Below, piece by piece: positions 60,520 through 64,000 of a stretch of DNA of 64,000 nt. This stretch comes from UBA7328 sp965247965 (lineage in GTDB: Bacteria; Bacteroidota; Bacteroidia; Chitinophagales; Saprospiraceae): the NCBI GenBank assembly GCA_965247965.1, contig OZ252053.1:5828001-5892000 (forward strand), read 5' to 3'. The translations under genes and the position numbers were made by a program. How positions within the stretch are numbered: position 1 is the first letter of the stretch; every line of letters begins with the position of its first letter. Below the pieces are notes generated by a model. The model saw nothing but the letters and a program-made list of their open reading frames with translations, searched no databases and was not told the origin of the DNA.

Positions 60520-60560
60520 TTTATAAATCCCAAGCTCGAAAATGGCCCTATGGCTTTCTT

Positions 60561-63500
60561 CTACTTCATGATAAAAAACTCAACCCGTCTATTGTTCGCT
60601 CTTCCTTCAGAAGTATTATTATCCGTAACTGGATAATCTTCTCCTAATCCATTGGCTACAAGTCTGCCTTCGGCAACTCCTTTCGAGATGAGGTAATCTC
60701 TTACGGCGTTTGCCCTGTTTTCCGAAAGTGTTTTATTTCTGCCGTCATCTCCCTGAGAATCGGTGTGTCCTTGGATCAATACCCTGATATCCGGATATCT
60801 CGACATCACAGAAACTACTTCGTCCATTATCGCGTACGACTCTTGCTTGAACGAGAATTTTGCAGAATTGAATTGAATTCCTCTTAATGCGGCGTCAAAT
60901 ACTTTTCGCACTTCAGTATCCCTGGCCTTCATAGCCGCAGCTTTTGCAGCAGCAGCTTCGGCTTCTGCCATTCGCGCAGCTTCAGCTTCCGCAGCTATTC
61001 TCCTTGCCTCTGCTTCCTCTGCCAATCTTTTTGCTTCGGCCTCGGCTCTTCTCTTTGCTTCTGCTTCTGCATCCGCTTTTGCTTTTGCCGCTGCTTCGGC
61101 CTCCATTCTTTCGGCCTTTTCAGCTGCTGCTTTTGCTGCCATATCCTCAGCATTCATCGGACATCCTTTGTACTTCCTTATACCCGCGATGTCGGGACAT
61201 TGGTCTTTGGAGTCCTTGATGCCATCGCCGTCGGTGTCCGCTTTTACATTGCCGGCAGGAGTCAAACCAGATGGATAGGGCAGGGAAGTATCTTTTCCGA
61301 AGATATATCTTAGCCCCAATCTCATGCTCCATCTTGATCCCAGGCTTGCTATATCAAATCTATCACTTCCCAATTGATCATCCCTATAAGTAAACTGCGG
61401 TGTTGTCCCGTCGGCATCGTATCCTTCGAAGTCGTACAAGAAGTAATTGTTGAAATCACTGGGCACAAAATATCTAGTTCCCCAATTTTTATTCAAAAGG
61501 TTACTCAAATTAAAAATGTCAAACGACAATTGAAATTTGTGAACGTTTCCGCCCAGATCTGCGCCAAAGTCCTGTCGTATAGCCAGATCAAAGGCACTAC
61601 TCCACGGTGCCCTCGCTCCGTTCTTTTCTACATATTCGCCTCTCCGGCCCGACAAACTAGGGTCGCTTTCGATCAAGGCATTGAGATTCGTCCATTGTTG
61701 TGCTGCACTTACCACCGAACTGCCGCTCGTATAATCAACAAGATTGATGTCATTTGCATCGGCAGGTACATAAACCAATGATCGATTTCTTGACGTACTT
61801 CCTCTCTGGTTGTTCATATTCCTGGCATTCCTGCCACCGATGACATAGGAGAAAGACACTCCATTTTGACCATTGTAGAACAATGAAAATGTGGTAGCAG
61901 TTTTGCCGCTACTTCCCCAATTAAGCGTGTAATCCATAGAACTAATGAGTCTGTGACCCGAAGCGTAATCCGCTCGTCCGTAAATTGGATTATTTCTCCC
62001 GTGAGTATGTATTTGTCCCCTCCACTGAGAGGAATTTTGAGATGACGTACCTTCGTTGACTGCTTCAGCTTCTGTATATGAATACGCCACACTCAAATTG
62101 AATCCGGAGGCAAAACTCTTTGCTACACTTGCTGTTATGTTATAAGTATATCCCTGGCTCGTATTGTCAGCGACATAAACGGCGCCGAAAGCGTCCTGAT
62201 CGATCTCACTCCTGTTAAATATTGGTCGTCTATCGCCTGAGCCCGTCCAGTTAAAATCCACTCCGGTGTCTGTATTAATATTATAATAAATAACATTGTT
62301 TAAAGTCTTGGTATACAACGCTTCCAATGATGTAAACCAACCGCTTCTGTATTCTTTGTCGTACGCCAAATTACCTCTGAATACCTGCGGATATTTGAAG
62401 TCCTTAGTGAAAAGATTCATATCACCACTTGGAACTGTCGGATTTTCAAAAGTGTATTGTCGCTGTATGTCAGGAATAAAATTGACGTCGCCTGGTATTG
62501 CAAAATCACCGAGGAAGGTTGATGTCAACCCATTGTTGTTATACATGGCTCCCGGCCATACAAAAGGAATTCTACTCGTAAAAATTCCAATTCCACCTCG
62601 TAATGTTGACTTGCGATTGACGCTATAGTCGAAACCTATTCTTGGACTCCACATGAGTTGGCCACTTGGCGCTGTACCCGCTTCTACATTGTCCGCAACA
62701 TCATACTGGGCGGCCAAACGTGGAAGGACTTCACTATTGAACCTGGGCGCCTCCACGGGATCGTCTGTTAATATTGGAACGTCCAATCTCAAACCAGCAG
62801 TAAGGCGTAATTTTTCATTTACTTCGATCTGATCCTGGAAATAAAAACCCAGCTGCATTGCTTTGAACTCAGCGGCTGCGGCTGACCCATCACCGGTAAT
62901 ATTGTCGACTAAAGAATAAACTCTTCTATACGCATCGGCCGGAGCGCCTGTGAGAAAATCATCAACACTGTTGTATTCATACTGACCGAAATTCCATGGA
63001 AGGAATAAATTGAAGATATCGTAAAACTCATTATGAGTGCCGATAGTGTAGGTATGCTTGCCCTTATAAATTTTGAAATTGTCGGTTATCGTAATTATTT
63101 TTTGTTTAAGAATATTACCTGTGGAAAACGGCTCGGTTCCAAACTGAATCTGCCCTCCGGCGTCATTGATAATCACAAATGGAAAATCAGAGCCTAGCGA
63201 ACCCCTGTCGTCATTCACATTCGTATAACCCACTATGAGGTTATTGGACTTATTGCTGCCAATTCTTGAGTTCAATTCGAGGGCGAATGAATTAGTCGTA
63301 CTTGGGAAGAATTCACCGTTATTAGAAAAATTGAGCGTTCTGGAACTTCCTCCGCTACGGTCAATTTCTTCGGCCTTTGTATATTGATGTCTTACGGTAA
63401 GTTTGCTCGCATCGCTTAGATTGATATCAATCTTTCCAAACAACTTTAACCCTTCCAATTCATCGGATGTTTCCCCAAAACTTCCAGGATCGTAGTTGTA

Positions 63501-64000
63501 CGTATTCATTAGAAAACTGCTCAGATTATTCAGACCGGATTCTGATGTTCTGCCTGCTCCACCCGTATATACTGCAGGTTCAAAAGGAATAGGTGTTACA
63601 TCTTTCTGAATTTCTGCATTTACAAAGAAGAAAGCCTTGCCTTTGGCAATCGGGCCTCCAAGTGAAGCGCCATAGGTTTTTTTGCTAAAGTCGGCTACTC
63701 TTGTTCTATCATCATCTGCAATTCCCAATCTTTCTGCCAATTTCCCATTGGTTTTGCCGACCAAGCCTTCGTTTTGAAAAAAGTAATATGCTGTTCCTGA
63801 AAAATTATTTGTACCTGACTTCGTGACCGCGTTAATACCCCCGCCAGCAAAGCCACCAAGAGTAACATCGTAAGGAGAAAGAACTACTTGAAATTGGTCA
63901 ATGATATCTATGCTGAAAGGAGAGATATCCGTCTGGCCACCATTCGTGCCCGATGAAGCCAGGCCGAATACATCGTTATTGACAGCGCCGTCAATATAAA
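60561..64000 (-). CDS. TonB-dependent receptor (Oar-like) fused to TSP3, Ala-rich helix and OmpA domain, 5' partial
   Basis: The frame is open through the right edge (the TTG at 63764 is not a real start), giving over 1,140 codons. Order seen: plug end (IDGAVNNDVFGLASS, DVTLGGFAGGGINAVTKSGT), Oar-like barrel to about 61300 (SRWSMRLGLRYIFGKD), a thrombospondin type-3 calcium repeat (DTDGDGIKDSKDQCPDIAG), about 90 residues of Ala/Glu/Lys/Arg-rich helix (KAAAEKAERMEAEAAAKAKA), and a C-terminal OmpA peptidoglycan-binding domain (RVLIQGHTDSQGDDGRNKTL SENRANAV). OmpA-like and Oar-like parts usually belong to separate proteins. The chimera would anchor a large outer-membrane barrel to the cell wall. 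Its start lies outside the window. Confidence 0.88.
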   Translation of the reverse strand, partial: YIDGAVNNDVFGLASSGTNGGQTDISPFSIDIIDQFQVVLSPYDVTLGGFAGGGINAVTKSGTNNFSGTAYYFFQNEGLVGKTNGKLAERLGIADDDRTRVADFSKKTYGASLGGPIAKGKAFFFVNAEIQKDVTPIPFEPAVYTGGAGRTSESGLNNLSSFLMNTYNYDPGSFGETSDELEGLKLFGKIDINLSDASKLTVRHQYTKAEEIDRSGGSSRTLNFSNNGEFFPSTTNSFALELNSRIGSNKSNNLIVGYTNVNDDRGSLGSDFPFVIINDAGGQIQFGTEPFSTGNILKQKIITITDNFKIYKGKHTYTIGTHNEFYDIFNLFLPWNFGQYEYNSVDDFLTGAPADAYRRVYSLVDNITGDGSAAAAEFKAMQLGFYFQDQIEVNEKLRLTAGLRLDVPILTDDPVEAPRFNSEVLPRLAAQYDVADNVEAGTAPSGQLMWSPRIGFDYSVNRKSTLRGGIGIFTSRIPFVWPGAMYNNNGLTSTFLGDFAIPGDVNFIPDIQRQYTFENPTVPSGDMNLFTKDFKYPQVFRGNLAYDKEYRSGWFTSLEALYTKTLNNVIYYNINTDTGVDFNWTGSGDRRPIFNRSEIDQDAFGAVYVADNTSQGYTYNITASVAKSFASGFNLSVAYSYTEAEAVNEGTSSQNSSQWRGQIHTHGRNNPIYGRADYASGHRLISSMDYTLNWGSSGKTATTFSLFYNGQNGVSFSYVIGGRNARNMNNQRGSTSRNRSLVYVPADANDINLVDYTSGSSVVSAAQQWTNLNALIESDPSLSGRRGEYVEKNGARAPWSSAFDLAIRQDFGADLGGNVHKFQLSFDIFNLSNLLNKNWGTRYFVPSDFNNYFLYDFEGYDADGTTPQFTYRDDQLGSDRFDIASLGSRWSMRLGLRYIFGKDTSLPYPSGLTPAGNVKADTDGDGIKDSKDQCPDIAGIRKYKGCPMNAEDMAAKAAAEKAERMEAEAAAKAKADAEAEAKRRAEAEAKRLAEEAEARRIAAEAEAARMAEAEAAAAKAAAMKARDTEVRKVFDAALRGIQFNSAKFSFKQESYAIMDEVVSVMSRYPDIRVLIQGHTDSQGDDGRNKTLSENRANAVRDYLISKGVAEGRLVANGLGEDYPVTDNNTSEGRANNRRVEFFIMK

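Noticed and set aside
63764..63766. Start of the TonB-OmpA gene at 63764
   Set aside because: This is an internal TTG; plug-domain coding sequence continues in frame to the window edge.

Overview
The window comes from a Bacteroidota chromosome, probably a gliding Saprospiria- or Cytophagia-like marine lineage. The sequence-based reasons are the gliding genes gldA-gldF-gldG, a secreted protein with a type IX secretion C-terminal signal, two TonB-dependent receptors, an OprP-like phosphate porin, a split DUF1800 gene, and the ftsX-DUF3098-truB order. AT-rich spacers and frequent ATGA/TAATG gene overlaps fit the same group. Species cannot be named from the sequence alone.

Layout. 1-2.65 kb: a dead DUF1800 gene split by an IS1634-family element (copy 1) that is flanked by a perfect 296-bp direct repeat. 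2.7-10 kb: DEAD-box helicase, tocopherol-cyclase-like protein, sterol desaturase family protein, membrane-anchored AraC regulator, Na+/H+ antiporter and K+ channel, all on the minus strand. 10.1-18.6 kb: a histidine-utilisation locus (hutH, hutU, a CMD-family protein, hutI) in which all three hut genes are broken. It is interspersed with an IS66 element, a mazEF pair with a frameshifted toxin, and an intact higBA pair. 18.6-21.8 kb: a fragment of a second IS1634-like element, then copy 2 of the IS1634 element, then a GC-rich foreign patch. 21.8-26.9 kb: phosphate porin and PiT phosphate transporter separated by an IS1595 element. 27.1-29.9 kb: one IS4-family element nested inside another, both with perfect target duplications.

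30-31.5 kb: glycerophosphodiesterase lipoprotein and a frameshifted outer-membrane barrel. 31.6-34.7 kb: glycerol operon glpK-glpD, which together with the diesterase forms a glycerophosphodiester/glycerol catabolic neighbourhood. 34.7-36.8 kb: ftsX, DUF3098, truB, without the uppP gene usually found before truB. 36.8-37.3 kb: parDE remnant split by a MITE. 37.4-42.9 kb: tightly overlapping operon gldA-gldF-gldG-S1/P1-like nuclease-popT (DUF368). A second MITE copy lies at 43.1 kb. 43.8-51.8 kb: TPR-PD40-SPOR protein, miaE, cdaA, M20 peptidase, trmD, a MazG-like NTP pyrophosphohydrolase and a LEA-like helical protein. 51.9-54.2 kb: a 2.3-kb IS with an apparent -1 frameshift transposase. 54.2-64 kb: PhoD-like phosphatase, TonB receptor, T9SS cargo, a toxin-antitoxin remnant, and a TonB-receptor-to-OmpA fusion that runs off the right edge.

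The main theme is genome flux. Five identifiable IS elements have readable ends and duplications, a sixth is truncated, and there are two MITEs and several palindromic repeats. Genes with disabling lesions are concentrated in dispensable functions (hut, toxins, DUF1800, DUF6090, a transposase), whereas housekeeping genes are intact. No CRISPR array, rRNA or tRNA gene was found. No wholly new defence or biosynthetic system is demonstrable. The strongest unusual signals are the long target duplication, the collapsed hut pathway, the MITE-split toxin gene, the palindrome inside the IS1595 transposase and the TonB receptor-OmpA fusion.
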